From: Seison nebaliae
Lineage: Eukaryota; Rotifera; Pararotatoria; Seisonacea; Seisonidae
Length of the DNA stretch: 64,000 nucleotides
NCBI GenBank assembly: GCA_023231475.1
Contig: JALJEE010001273.1
Location: 41,449 to 105,448, forward strand
Direction: 5' to 3'
Positions 11,507 to 22,109 of this stretch are shown one piece after another. Position 1 is the first letter of the stretch. Each line of letters opens with the position of its first letter. The translations under genes and the position numbers were made by a program. The notes below the pieces were generated by a model. It saw only the letters and a program-made list of their open reading frames with translations. It was not told where the DNA came from and searched no databases.

Positions 11507-13981
11507 TTAGAAATAATGAATACAAACTTCACTTGACATGACATTATCTTCGTGAGCGATGCTCATATAATTTTTATCTTTGCCAATGATGCGTTGCAAT
11601 AACGATGGTGTACGCATACTCCGTGTCTTTGTTTTATGTTCAGTCATTACTTCGTAATCGTCACGCTCTTCATGAGATACATCATCGGAAGAACTAATAT
11701 CTGTAGTAGAAGGATTTTTAAAAGTTTCACTCGTCTTCTTCCCTAAACGGATCGAATCACGAAAGTGAGTAAGAAATGATTTTACATTATTCTCATCATT
11801 CTGACCACCGTTCGAATACGTCATCGCATGAGTTGATTCAGATGACAAAATATTTGATGTCATTATCATCGGAACACCATATGATTGATTGCGACGATGT
11901 TCTTTCACCGTTTTCTCCGACAATAATGTGGGGTTAGAGAGACGTCGTTGACGATCTTCCACTTGCACAATCGTCTTATCCGTCGTTAATAGATTACCAG
12001 AAGACTCATTAGTAGAAGGAGAATCGGCAATTGTAGTGATTAGATCAACATTGGAATTGACATCGATAACAATTGAGAGTAAATAAGTTAGATAATCATT
12101 CGAAGTTGGATTATCTTCATTCATTTTTCTGATGTTCGATATATTGAGAAGCATTTGTTTTTCTTGGAGATTTAATTCGAAATAAACTTTATCAAATAGT
12201 CGTCCTAATTCATTATCATTTCTTTCCACACCTATCTTCTTCGCATATAATAAATATTCTTTCTCATCTTTTAAGGATAACGGATAAAAATGAACATGAT
12301 TTTGCAACGCTTCTCGAGAAAGAGAATGATCTAAACTACGGAATCCTTCAAGTATTTCATTCTGTCTTTCAACTTCATTCTCTATTACTGAATTCTGTCC
12401 ATTTGTCGTCAACCGATTATCGACAAGAGATTGACTGACAAACGAAGTAGTTGATCGTGGTGTATTATCACATGATGAAGAGATGATGAGTTGTCGATGA
12501 GGAAAATCATCATCTACCTTCTCAATATTTTCTTGTTGAGAACCGTCCATTATGGAACTCTTTTTATCATCATCTTCCGTATCAGTGGACATAGATGATG
12601 AAGTCAAACTATTTCTCTCTCTGTTATTATTATTGTTATTATTTTCAGTAATATTTATTTCTTCGTTGTTATTAGAAGAATTAACAAGAACTTCATCGTC
12701 TTCATCTTCTTCATCAGTTTTCTCTTTTTCTTTCTTTCCAGAAAATACGAGATAGGCTTGCTCGAAAATATGTTGTTGTCTTTCAGGTGATCGCGTCGTT
12801 TCTTTCGTTTCTTCATTCTCCTCTTTTATCGATTCTTCAGTCAATTCTGAAGATGGTCCAACTTCTATTGATGACGAATTAATGGGACAGGATCGTCTGG
12901 GGAAAGAGGGCGACGCCAATATTGTCGTCAACTTTTTCGCTTGAGTAAAACAAAAATCTTTTTCCACATCAATCGAATTTAAACGATTTTCTCGAGATAA
13001 TTTATGTTTTCTTTTCAATTGACCGATAGTTGATGCTCTTCTGAGAATACTTTGATTTTTTGAAGTTGTCGTCGTCAATTCTGTATTTGTTTCAGATAAT
13101 AAACTTAAAAATTTTTTTTGATTTTCTTCTCGTTTTTTTTGTTCTTCCATTTCTGCAGCTTTCTTTCTTTCTGAATGAACTTTCTCCGAATATTCTGACA
13201 ATTTTCTCATTTCTACACAATAGTTTTTCTTCGCCTCCTTTGACGCCTCTCGCAATTCTTCAATATGTTTCACTAAATAATTTAAATGAGATAACACTTC
13301 CAGTTTTCTCTTGTAAAACTTTCGTGATTTTTTTATATTTTTTTTACTTTCGAAATATTCTTTAAATAATTCTTCGTTGGATTCTTCATATTTTTTCATT
13401 TTAATCTGACGAATTTCATCTGCACAACGTTTCGTCTCAACGGCACTGTTCGCTCGTTCAATCGTCTTCTCTAATGTTTGTAAGAGGAATAGTACTTTCT
13501 CTTTCTCCTCTTTCTCTTCTTGATTAGCTGTCAAATATCCTGCACAATTGTTCATAGCTTCATTAATTTGAGAGAGATTACTTGTATCTAAATCGATTAA
13601 TTTCAATTTGTCTAAATTTAGAGTTGACTGTAAGAGATTCTCTTCGATTCCAATACTCATTTCTTTACATGCGATATAGAGTCCTTGTGCTCCTTCGAAT
13701 CGAGTGTTGGCTGCAGTCGAATCAATGCGACTCTCTAACGTCTTCAATCTCTGTACATAATATTTTCTCGATTGTTTGATATGAGGTTGACTTTTCTTCT
13801 CTAATTGTTTCAATTCGATCACATATGATTTGATGGCATTAATGAGGAATTCTTCCGTTCGACTAATTTGTGCTCGTAAATTATTATTCGTTTCGCCACA
13901 TTCATTCAGAATTTCTAATCGTCTTTGAACAACATCTTGTTCTGGTATTGGTGAATCATCATCAAGATAATTGACAGACAT
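11507..13981 (-). CDS. SH3BP5-like coiled-coil Rab11 GEF family protein with long disordered tail
   Basis: A single uninterrupted frame encodes 824 aa from the ATG at 13981 (MSVNYLDDDSP). Roughly the first 290 residues are a long Lys/Glu-rich coiled coil whose layout follows SH3BP5 (parcas in flies): RRLEILNECGE near the start, the conserved segment around RKFYKRKLEVLSHLNYLVK, then EAKKNYCVEMRKLSEYSE. SH3BP5 proteins activate Rab11 by nucleotide exchange through this coiled coil. The following 530 residues are mostly disordered, rich in Ser, Thr, Glu and Asn, with acidic runs (EEDEDDEVL). A helical-looking insert near residues 540-620 (LKDEKEYLLYAKKIGVER) has no counterpart I know. The protein is about twice the usual family length. 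It is intronless while its neighbours are intron-rich. The C-terminus may differ by splicing (see 10925-11368). Confidence 0.75.
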   Translation of the reverse strand: MSVNYLDDDSPIPEQDVVQRRLEILNECGETNNNLRAQISRTEEFLINAIKSYVIELKQLEKKSQPHIKQSRKYYVQRLKTLESRIDSTAANTRFEGAQGLYIACKEMSIGIEENLLQSTLNLDKLKLIDLDTSNLSQINEAMNNCAGYLTANQEEKEEKEKVLFLLQTLEKTIERANSAVETKRCADEIRQIKMKKYEESNEELFKEYFESKKNIKKSRKFYKRKLEVLSHLNYLVKHIEELREASKEAKKNYCVEMRKLSEYSEKVHSERKKAAEMEEQKKREENQKKFLSLLSETNTELTTTTSKNQSILRRASTIGQLKRKHKLSRENRLNSIDVEKDFCFTQAKKLTTILASPSFPRRSCPINSSSIEVGPSSELTEESIKEENEETKETTRSPERQQHIFEQAYLVFSGKKEKEKTDEEDEDDEVLVNSSNNNEEINITENNNNNNNRERNSLTSSSMSTDTEDDDKKSSIMDGSQQENIEKVDDDFPHRQLIISSSCDNTPRSTTSFVSQSLVDNRLTTNGQNSVIENEVERQNEILEGFRSLDHSLSREALQNHVHFYPLSLKDEKEYLLYAKKIGVERNDNELGRLFDKVYFELNLQEKQMLLNISNIRKMNEDNPTSNDYLTYLLSIVIDVNSNVDLITTIADSPSTNESSGNLLTTDKTIVQVEDRQRRLSNPTLLSEKTVKEHRRNQSYGVPMIMTSNILSSESTHAMTYSNGGQNDENNVKSFLTHFRDSIRLGKKTSETFKNPSTTDISSSDDVSHEERDDYEVMTEHKTKTRSMRTPSLLQRIIGKDKNYMSIAHEDNVMSSEVCIHYF

Positions 13982-14589
13982 AATCAAAGATAAATTAAAA
14001 GTTTGTTTTTACTTTGAATAAATTTCTTATTTTTGTCTCAAATTCCACCAAATTATTTCATGATGTTTCAATAATACACATCTGATATTTTTACTCCTGA
14101 CAACTCTTCTTCTATTTTCTATATATTATTATGAACGAATTCTGTTCTCTCTGAAACGAATTCAAATAAGTTTAACGAAGAAAAGCGAATAAATAAACGA
14201 ATCAATGAATAAACAATTCTTTCTCTCGTATAGAGAAAAATCATTATTTTTATTCAATTCTATAAAACACACAACCATCTCTATACGTACATACACATTT
14301 ATTTATTCGTATTTAATCTAATAAATTGACCTTTCATTATTTCTTAATAATATACTTAACAAAAATATATTGAAAATATAAAATAATACATTTATAATAT
14401 CTCTCTCTCCCTCCCTCGACTTTTCCTCAAAAGAAGTTTTTGATAAAATTCTTTCAAACTGAAAATGTATACTTCATTTATTCGTTCAAATTCTAAGTTT
14501 TATTCTTCGAATTTTGTCCGAAATAACATCGAAATTATTCGGAAATCAAATTCAGGGGAAAGTTTATTCAATTCCTCTAATAATTGATA
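13982..14589. promoter_or_regulatory. Divergent intergenic region SH3BP5-like / SLU7
   Basis: These 608 bases separate two divergently transcribed genes and should carry both promoters. The stretch is very A+T-rich with a TCTC-rich run at 14401-14415. I see no recognisable operator or RNA gene. Confidence 0.45.
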
Positions 14590-17500
14590 ATGTCATCTCA
14601 TCATTGTTCGGAACCGCCATCGGCTAAATACAGGAAACCGAAAGATGATGATGATGATGGAACTTCGACGTTGAAACGACAGTCACGTTTGGAATATCGG
14701 AAGCAAAAGGAATTGGAAGAACAACGAAAGGCTGGTGATGCTCCAGCTGCCGTCGACGAAGTTGGAAATGATATTAATCCACATATTCCCCAATATATGG
14801 TGGATGTTCCATGGTATGCAACTAATGAACATAATGTTCCTACTTTGCGTCATCAACGTGTCCCCGACAGTCGTCAAAAGAAATATGATAAGTTGGACAA
14901 AACATATGTTCGAGGAGGGAGATCGAGTGAAATCGTCACGAAATTTAGAAAAGGTGCTTGCGAAAATTGTGGAGCAGTGACACATAAAAAAAAGGATTGT
15001 TGTGAACGACCAAGGAAAGTTGGAGCGAAATTCACTATGAAGAATTTTTGTAGGGATGAAATTTTGCAACCGAAACTTAATTTATCATATGATGGAAAAC
15101 GTGATCGTTGGAGTGGTGTCGATGGAGCGAGAATTTTCAATCAGTTATCCGAGGACTTCCAGAAGTTCGAGCAAGCCAAACAAATTTATAAGAATAAACA
15201 ATTAGAAAAGAATATGATTTATGGTAATAAGGATGAATTAGAAGATGACGAAGACAAGTATGCGGATGATATGGCACAACCTGGTCAGAAAATCGATGAG
15301 ACGAATCGAATTAGTGTAAGAAATCTACGAATTCGAGAAGATATTGCTAAAGTTATTTCTATCTCCACATCCTCTCTAATATAATTTTCCTTTTTACAGT
15401 ATTTGTTGAATTTGAATTTGGACAGTGCATATTATGATGCTAAATCGCGATCAATGAGAGAGAATCCTTATGATGACACTGAAAAAGATAATGGAAAGTT
15501 TGAATATTTTGTTCATATGTAATTTATATTAATTTCATTTTTTAGGAACGGTTATATCGGAGATAATTTCATAAGATATTCAGGTGAAACTCGAGATTTT
15601 GCTAAAGCACAATGTTAGATTTGGTGTAAATGAAATCTCTTAACTTCGTGTAATAGTATTCGCTTGGGAAATGTCGGGAAAAGAATTAAATGTCAACTTT
15701 CAAGCAAGTCCTTCGAAGACCGCACAACTTATGAAAGCGTACAAAGAGAAATCAGAAGAGTTACACCGTATGGCGAGAGAGAATGTCATTAACAAATATA
15801 AATTGTCGGAAAATGGACCACTTGATGAGAATCATTTAAAGATTTTGGGACAATCAGTTAATTTGATTAATTTCCAAATGAATTTTTAATAAAATTATTT
15901 CATAGGAAGATTATGTTCAGTATAAGCAACGTATTAATATGCCAGCAAAGAAAGAAATCATTACGGTCACATCTCGATATTGCGAGAATATATTTCCTCT
16001 CAATCACACAGTTAATTCTCTTAATTTATTTAATTTTCTATTTAATTCTCTTTCCATTTAGACAATCTGGGGAAGTTATTGGAAGGATGGGAAATGGGGA
16101 TATCGTTGTTGTTTTTCTCTACTGAAAAGTTCATATTGTACAGGAGAGGCAGGTAAGTTAGCGAACGAAGTTAGTAAATCATTTAAATTTGGATGGAAAA
16201 AATGATTTTTTTATAGAAATTTAGTGAAGATAATTGTATGGATTCGAAAGTGAAAGTGACAATTCCGGGGAAGTCATTAGTAGAGGTTAGTTCGATTTGG
16301 CTGAATCTGATATCAATCCACTTTCACCATATTCGCTAGCGATCGATACACTTTGTTGTGTTGTATGTAATTGTCTGCCTTTTCGATTTTTCGTCACTAA
16401 ACGAGAAATGACTAAATCTTCTATACAAATGCATATGATATCTGGAATAAGAGCTATAAGAAGAGATTGTACGATAATTACGTAAGTGGTCGGTTGTCCG
16501 AAAACGAGGAGACTTAAGTCTTGTAGATCTTCTTCTTGCATGAATGAAATGTAAGAGAGGAAAGTATAAAATACGAGAATTGCCATGAAACTTCCAGAGA
16601 AGGATAACAAGAAAAATAAGTTCCAGTATCTTGCTTCTAACAATAATTTGAAATTGACAATGAGAACAACATTCGTCATAATGATGATACCAAAACCATA
16701 AATATCCATTTGTTTTCCATCATTTCGTGTGGATTCGCTCATATTCATCATGAAATAAGGAATGTAGAATGAGATGGCACCATGCCACATACCGAGAAAG
16801 TTCCATCTAGCGAAATTGAGAATAAGAAGTAACTGATTGCGAACATGATATGAATAGAATATAGGAGAGGAGATCAATCGATTAGAAGTCGTCTGTTGTT
16901 CAAATATACCGTATATGAGAATTGGTAATGAACAAAAGAAGATATTGTAAAGAGTGAGAAGGAGTGACGTATAAAGAGGTTGAGTAGAGAAGGCTGAGTG
17001 AAATCCGAAAAGAATTTGTGGCATTATAAAAACGACGTTCTTATAAAAGAAATAGAGAATAATGTATGATAATCGCCAATAAAATTGTTGTCCATGAACT
17101 AATAATGTTCTTTCGATGGAACGGAATTGAGCGAAACAATAATCGGAACGTCGTGCAGCTTCTCTTCCTTCTTTCCCCATTATACCTATTCCGATATGAG
17201 CACTCTGTAACATTGCAACATCATTAGCACCATCTCCAATTGCAGCGCAGATGGGGAGTGAACTCGAATTTTTCACCATATCCACAATTTGAGCTTTTTG
17301 AATTGGTGCCATTCGACAGCATAATACGCTCGACATTCTTAATATGATATTACTGAGAAATTCTTTATTATTTTCCATAATCATTCTCAAGCTCTTCCCA
17401 TCGATCATTAACGCTTTATCTTCTTCCTTATTCGTTTCAATTTGTTCTTTCACTTTCATCAATCGTTGAGTAACATACGATATATTATCGCTGACGGATG

Positions 17501-20500
17501 TGTTCGATTTATCATTGAATTCCGTCTTCATATCAAATTTAGCCGTCTCATTCAAATTAGTCAGTTCGAGTATTAATGTATCCTTATCGAACAGCCCACA
17601 AGAATAGGCGATTTTCATTGCCGTTTCTTTCCGATCACCTGTCAATATCCAAATTGATATTCTAGCCGATTTCAAATTGGCCAGAGTTTCAGGAACTCCC
17701 ACTTGTAATCGATCTTCTACGCCAGTAATTCCCAACAAAATAAAATTATTTTCGATTTCGTCATATCTTTCCATCAGAATCTCATCCCTTCTTAATATAT
17801 CCAAATCAGCTTCGAATATTTTCTTTTTAATGGAAAGAAATTCTTCTTCACTCAAAATCTTGTATGCCGTTACCAATACTCTTAGACCAATGCTGGAGAA
17901 TGAGACAATTTGTTCTTTTACTTGTTCAAAATATTCACATTTGATACATCGTTCCATCATTGTAGAATCAGCTCCTTTCACATACAACTTGATAGTTGAT
18001 GTAGCCGTTTCTTTAACGATGATACTCATTCGTTTTCTAACCGCATCAAATTCCATTTCTTCGAGAACCTCAAATTCCGCTGAAGGTTTTTCCCATAGAA
18101 TGGATTTACCTGAATATTTTAACAATTTCACTTCATCTCGTTTTTCATTGATTGATGATCCACAATAAACGGCACCAAACGGAAATAGACCTTCAAGAAA
18201 AGCTAATTCATCTGGTGACGATGCTTCATATTTGGGCATTCTCCATGTTTTTGGACATTCTTCTTCCGGCATCACCGAATGATTGAGAAGTAAAGAATAT
18301 AAGAATTCTTTTGCCAAATCTTGTGAGTTTGTTCCTCCAGTTATTAAAGATACATGTTCAGGCAGATCATAAATATTCCCCGCAATACTGACTTTTTTCA
18401 ATTTCATTTCATTCATCGTCAACGTTCCCGTTTTATCACAAAATAAATATTCTACTTGACCCAAATCCTCATGGAGATCTGATGTATTTGCAGTGGCTCG
18501 AATAATATTATCTTCCTCAGGAAGTGTTTCTTGAAATAATTTCAAAATATCTTCTTCCTGACTCTCTTCCAACTCTTCGTCCAACATCACCGATTTGTAT
18601 GAGTCATCTCTTTTCCACATATGTCGATCACGTTGATAGAGAGCTGAATCGAAGAATCTCCAAAATTCTATTGTTACATATAACGAAATGGGAATTATAT
18701 AATTGCTAAGAATGAGCATTTGAAAAAAATCGGATATGAAACCACCGAACGAAAGTTTCGTGTCAATTATATTATAATTGATCATATATTGAAGTTTAGA
18801 CAAGAATTGTGTAGAGTACCAATTCTTCATTGTTACTCCAAAAAATGAATAGATGATAAGTATTAGAATAAAAATTAAGAGGAATTTATTCATTTGTCCT
18901 TCACTTGATGAAAACTTTCCAGTAACGGGCAATGCATTCATTGCCATCTTAGTATCACAACCAGTATAAATTGCGATTCCTGAGACGAAAGAAGTCGTTT
19001 TCAGTTTGGCACCTCTCAATAAAACATTATTGGCTCCTATTACGTCATAATGTTCGTCTATTTCAAACGTTTTCTCATAACTTCCTTTCTTTTCCAATAA
19101 CTTCTTGATATTATCATCAGTTATGGGATGTGGTTCATGATCTGTTCGACTGTCCAATTTATATATTAATCTATTCGTATGAATACCCAATTGATTGTCT
19201 TGATGAGATGATGCATTACGAACGGATACACGAAAATTGCTCATACTCTGAACCGTTGGAATTGAATATTTACTGTCATGAATCTGATGATTCATTTTCA
19301 AGAGATTGTACTTCGAACTGTCTAATGTGACTGGTCTAGGGAATTGGAGAACGGGTTTAATCGGTTTCCCATTCATTCTCATATTGTCTGTTATCATTTT
19401 CCCGTGGAACATGTACAGATCAGAATTGGGTAAATCACATTCGATAACTCCTCGAATCATAGACAATTCCTTATCTGATTTCATATGCGATGTATTTTTA
19501 AGAGCGAAAAATTTCTTTAAATTAGTCTCTCCATCCAAATTAGTTGTGGTTATGAAACAGCATCCATTAGCATCAGCTGATGTTAGAAGAACCATATCGC
19601 ACGGTATCTCTTCATCACGATTCACTCTCAAAATATCTCCAACATGCACCTGATGCAACGGAATTTGCTCGCTACTCCCGTTTCTCACTCGAATTAATAA
19701 TCGACGATTCATTACCGCATCTGATCGATGTCGTTGAATATCTTCATAACCTTGTTTGATTCCACTTACTACTATCACAAAAATTAGAGGAGCAATACTA
19801 CTAATTGGACTGACAGGTGAATCGATCAATAGTTGAATAATGGCAACCATTAGAAAATAAAGATTGGCTAAACGGCGAAATTGTTCAAATAGATTTATGG
19901 GAATAAATGTCAATAATGAATATCTTGAAGTGACTACTCGATTATCAGGAAATATATTGTGACCTTTCTGAATTCTTAAGATATCTCCTGTCGTCAAACA
20001 ATAAGGCGGACGTTGATTTATGATAAATTTTCTCGTAGGTCCTCTCTCCTTCTGTCGTTTTCGAAAAACTTTATTTAAACATCTGTTTATTGATAATTTG
20101 ATTCTACTAGTCACTCGATGAAAAGCAGATTTGTTGAATAATCTTCTAATTCTTTCTCGTAGTTGCATGGGGAGATGAGACGAGAGAAAGCGAAAAAACC
20201 CAAGCAAGAATTTTCTAAAGAACAAATAGAAACGGTTAATATATTTCTAAATTACTTTTCTTCTCTAATAGATATTCATTCGAATATTCTTCATTATTAT
20301 GAATACCGTTATTGCCAACTGAATTTATTATAATAACACAATTTTTAGGAAATGAAACGACAAGTTGAAGAAGAGAAACACAATGTCGAACAAGATAATT
20401 TTAACAAGTATAATAAATGTGATCAAGAAATGAAGCATGGACAGGAACCATCGGATCTGGAATTGGAAGTATATCGTCTGAAAAGAAAGCATAAAGATGA

Positions 20501-20564
20501 TCCGCTGGATAAAATCTCGTCGTTGAATGATGATGAATTGCTTCCGATGAAAGTCAAGAAGTAG
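14590..20564 (+). CDS. SLU7: Pre-mRNA splicing factor SLU7
   Basis: Eight exons join in frame: 14590-15351, 15400-15497, 15546-15613, 15657-15856, 15906-16010, 16062-16169, 16217-16285 and 20349-20564, giving 541 aa (human 586). SLU7 acts in the second catalytic step of splicing and in 3' splice-site choice. The sequence keeps [16 protein letters not shown], the CCHC zinc knuckle [66 protein letters not shown], and [16 protein letters not shown] followed by SYCTGEAGK. The last exon, 4 kb away, carries the family C-terminal pattern ([15 protein letters not shown], human EAYRMKRQRPDDPM), and its phase fits. The first seven introns are 43-52 nt; the last is 4063 nt and contains the P4-ATPase gene on the other strand. 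An AATAAA lies at 20653-20658. Confidence 0.92.
16287..20168 (-). CDS. P4-type ATPase (phospholipid flippase), nested inside a SLU7 intron
   Basis: One uninterrupted frame encodes 1293 aa from the ATG at 20168. The frame stays open to 20225 upstream but without another ATG. P4-ATPases move aminophospholipids from the outer to the inner leaflet. The hallmarks are all present: [11 protein letters not shown], the P4-specific PISL in the fourth membrane helix (about 492-495), the phosphorylation site DKTGTLT (about 578-584), [27 protein letters not shown] and [18 protein letters not shown], plus about ten membrane segments. Sequence alone does not let me assign it to the ATP8A, ATP8B or ATP11 class. 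Two things are odd. There is an extra segment of about 105 residues in the actuator region, between GKMITDN and NNVLLRGAK. The gene is also intronless and lies wholly in the last SLU7 intron, its stop codon touching the SLU7 splice donor. Confidence 0.93.
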   Translation of the reverse strand: MQLRERIRRLFNKSAFHRVTSRIKLSINRCLNKVFRKRQKERGPTRKFIINQRPPYCLTTGDILRIQKGHNIFPDNRVVTSRYSLLTFIPINLFEQFRRLANLYFLMVAIIQLLIDSPVSPISSIAPLIFVIVVSGIKQGYEDIQRHRSDAVMNRRLLIRVRNGSSEQIPLHQVHVGDILRVNRDEEIPCDMVLLTSADANGCCFITTTNLDGETNLKKFFALKNTSHMKSDKELSMIRGVIECDLPNSDLYMFHGKMITDNMRMNGKPIKPVLQFPRPVTLDSSKYNLLKMNHQIHDSKYSIPTVQSMSNFRVSVRNASSHQDNQLGIHTNRLIYKLDSRTDHEPHPITDDNIKKLLEKKGSYEKTFEIDEHYDVIGANNVLLRGAKLKTTSFVSGIAIYTGCDTKMAMNALPVTGKFSSSEGQMNKFLLIFILILIIYSFFGVTMKNWYSTQFLSKLQYMINYNIIDTKLSFGGFISDFFQMLILSNYIIPISLYVTIEFWRFFDSALYQRDRHMWKRDDSYKSVMLDEELEESQEEDILKLFQETLPEEDNIIRATANTSDLHEDLGQVEYLFCDKTGTLTMNEMKLKKVSIAGNIYDLPEHVSLITGGTNSQDLAKEFLYSLLLNHSVMPEEECPKTWRMPKYEASSPDELAFLEGLFPFGAVYCGSSINEKRDEVKLLKYSGKSILWEKPSAEFEVLEEMEFDAVRKRMSIIVKETATSTIKLYVKGADSTMMERCIKCEYFEQVKEQIVSFSSIGLRVLVTAYKILSEEEFLSIKKKIFEADLDILRRDEILMERYDEIENNFILLGITGVEDRLQVGVPETLANLKSARISIWILTGDRKETAMKIAYSCGLFDKDTLILELTNLNETAKFDMKTEFNDKSNTSVSDNISYVTQRLMKVKEQIETNKEEDKALMIDGKSLRMIMENNKEFLSNIILRMSSVLCCRMAPIQKAQIVDMVKNSSSLPICAAIGDGANDVAMLQSAHIGIGIMGKEGREAARRSDYCFAQFRSIERTLLVHGQQFYWRLSYIILYFFYKNVVFIMPQILFGFHSAFSTQPLYTSLLLTLYNIFFCSLPILIYGIFEQQTTSNRLISSPIFYSYHVRNQLLLILNFARWNFLGMWHGAISFYIPYFMMNMSESTRNDGKQMDIYGFGIIIMTNVVLIVNFKLLLEARYWNLFFLLSFSGSFMAILVFYTFLSYISFMQEEDLQDLSLLVFGQPTTYVIIVQSLLIALIPDIICICIEDLVISRLVTKNRKGRQLHTTQQSVSIASEYGESGLISDSAKSN

Positions 20565-20652
20565 TTAAACATGTTTCGAATTATAATTACAAACTTATTT
20601 ACAATTTAATTTTGATAAATTAAATTGTTTTTGTTTTGTGTAAATGAATGAA

Positions 20653-20658
20653 AATAAA
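20653..20658 (+). terminator. SLU7: Poly(A) signal AATAAA downstream of SLU7
   Basis: A canonical AATAAA lies about 90 nt after the SLU7 stop. The lipase stop on the other strand is at 20701, so the two convergent 3' ends almost certainly overlap. Confidence 0.55.
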
Positions 20659-20700
20659 TGATTTATTAAATAGTTTGATAAGTATGAAAAATGAGAAGAA

Positions 20701-21829
20701 TTAACAACAAAATGGATATTTCCTCTCAACATTCAAAAAATAAGTGTCATGAAAATGTTGCGTCCGTTCCAATGAAGAGGCGAAATATCCCATTCTCATT
20801 TTTTTATTTCCTTCACAATCTTTTCCTTTGAATTCGTCTAAAATGAATTGTAAGAATTAAATCAGAAATGAAAAAAGTTACCCCAAGAAATACAATTGGT
20901 TGCCACAAATGAACAATCTTGACGTATGGATGAAATATAATATTGAATAGCTCTCACATGTGAACAATTTGGTCCTAAATTAATATTTCGTCGACGTGTC
21001 CAACAACCAGGTTGCATCTTTCCTCCGTTTGGGAAGAAGTCCACATTTCCAATTGCTTGATGTATTCCTAAATATTTATCTGCGTGAATAATATCCACAA
21101 AACTTCATTTTATCAAAATATCAAATAGATTATTAATTCACATAAAAATATAATCAAACTTGGCGTCAGTATCAGATAGACGATTCTCTTTTGATTGTGA
21201 TTCGAAATACGGTCCTGCTGGATCGATTCCACTAATCCTCTTAATTCCTTCCACCGCCTTTCCCATAAATCCACAAATATGTGCCCCTAAACTATGCCCA
21301 ATACAGTGAATTAATTTTGGATTAATTTTAGTCTTTAGTATCAGATCTCCAATTTCCCTTCCCACAAATTTAGTGCGACATGCAGCTAATGGATAAATAG
21401 GCGTCTCTGCACCTTTACCCCATCCAATATTTATAACATTCACCGTCGGATTCTTGAAGAAGTGGTATATTCGAAAGAAATTAGGGAAGAACGAAGAGAA
21501 CGTTTTGGAGAAGTGCATCTTTCATATCTATCATCCAATCCATATTCTCATGATTGAGGTAACCATGAACGATAAAGACCGTCGGCGTAGAATAATCGAA
21601 AGAAGAACTAAAGAATTGAAAGATATATAAAAATTTTATTTGCAGAAAATAGAATATTTAGTAAAAACTTGGCGATGTTGGCTGAACTTATTATTAACGG
21701 ATCGATAGGATGCTGTTGATTAAAAAGAGCGAAATTTACAGGAAAATGTTTCGGACATCCAGTGAAACATTCGCCCAACAAATAAAGAGAACTTAAAAGA
21801 ATGAGAGTGGAGAGACGAATAAACAACAT
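20701..21829 (-). CDS. Pancreatic-type (GX-class) secreted lipase
   Basis: Five exons join in frame (minus strand): 21829-21669, 21607-21502, 21452-21160, 21102-20882 and 20837-20701, giving 305 aa. The N-terminus is a signal peptide (MLFIRLSTLILLSSLYLLGE), so the enzyme should be secreted. The alpha/beta-hydrolase triad is readable: nucleophile Ser in GHSLGAH, Asp in GIDPAGP, and His in CSHVRAIQYY. Other family blocks are PTVFIVHGY, INIGWGKGAE, VDIIHADKYLGIHQAIG and NVDFFPNGGKMQPGC. The C-terminal PLAT domain of vertebrate pancreatic lipase is absent, as is normal for arthropod neutral lipases and phospholipase-A1-like members. Substrate class (triglyceride or phospholipid) cannot be told from sequence alone. 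Confidence 0.9.
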
Positions 21830-22109
21830 GGTTGAACGTTTCTAAAAATTAATTTGTCTGCACTCTCTTCACTTGCTTTATATGGGAACTAATCGATACA
21901 TAAGGTATTATTCTCAATAGTAGATGTTTTTTCAAAAGGAAAAAAGGGAGAGGAAATACTATAAAATTTGTGAAATTATCGTAGAACATGTACATCTTAT
22001 GTAGGTGTTTGTTATAATGAAATTGAAATACGTGTTCACTGTTAAGAAATGTTTGGAAGATATTTCTTCCAAGCTTCAATGGAATTCTTGTATTATTTGA
22101 AATGTATGT

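Noticed and set aside
12552-13779. Plus-strand open frames opposite the SH3BP5-like gene (Leu/Ser/Phe-rich)
   Set aside because: They are antisense shadows of Glu/Asn/Lys-rich coding sequence, without family resemblance or splice structure.
17677-19653. Several plus-strand open frames opposite the P4-ATPase
   Set aside because: They are mirror images of a strongly conserved minus-strand coding region and lie in the SLU7 intron.
20349-20564. Independent small gene of about 70 aa
   Set aside because: The sequence matches the SLU7 C-terminus, and the splice phase from 16285 fits, so it is the last SLU7 exon.
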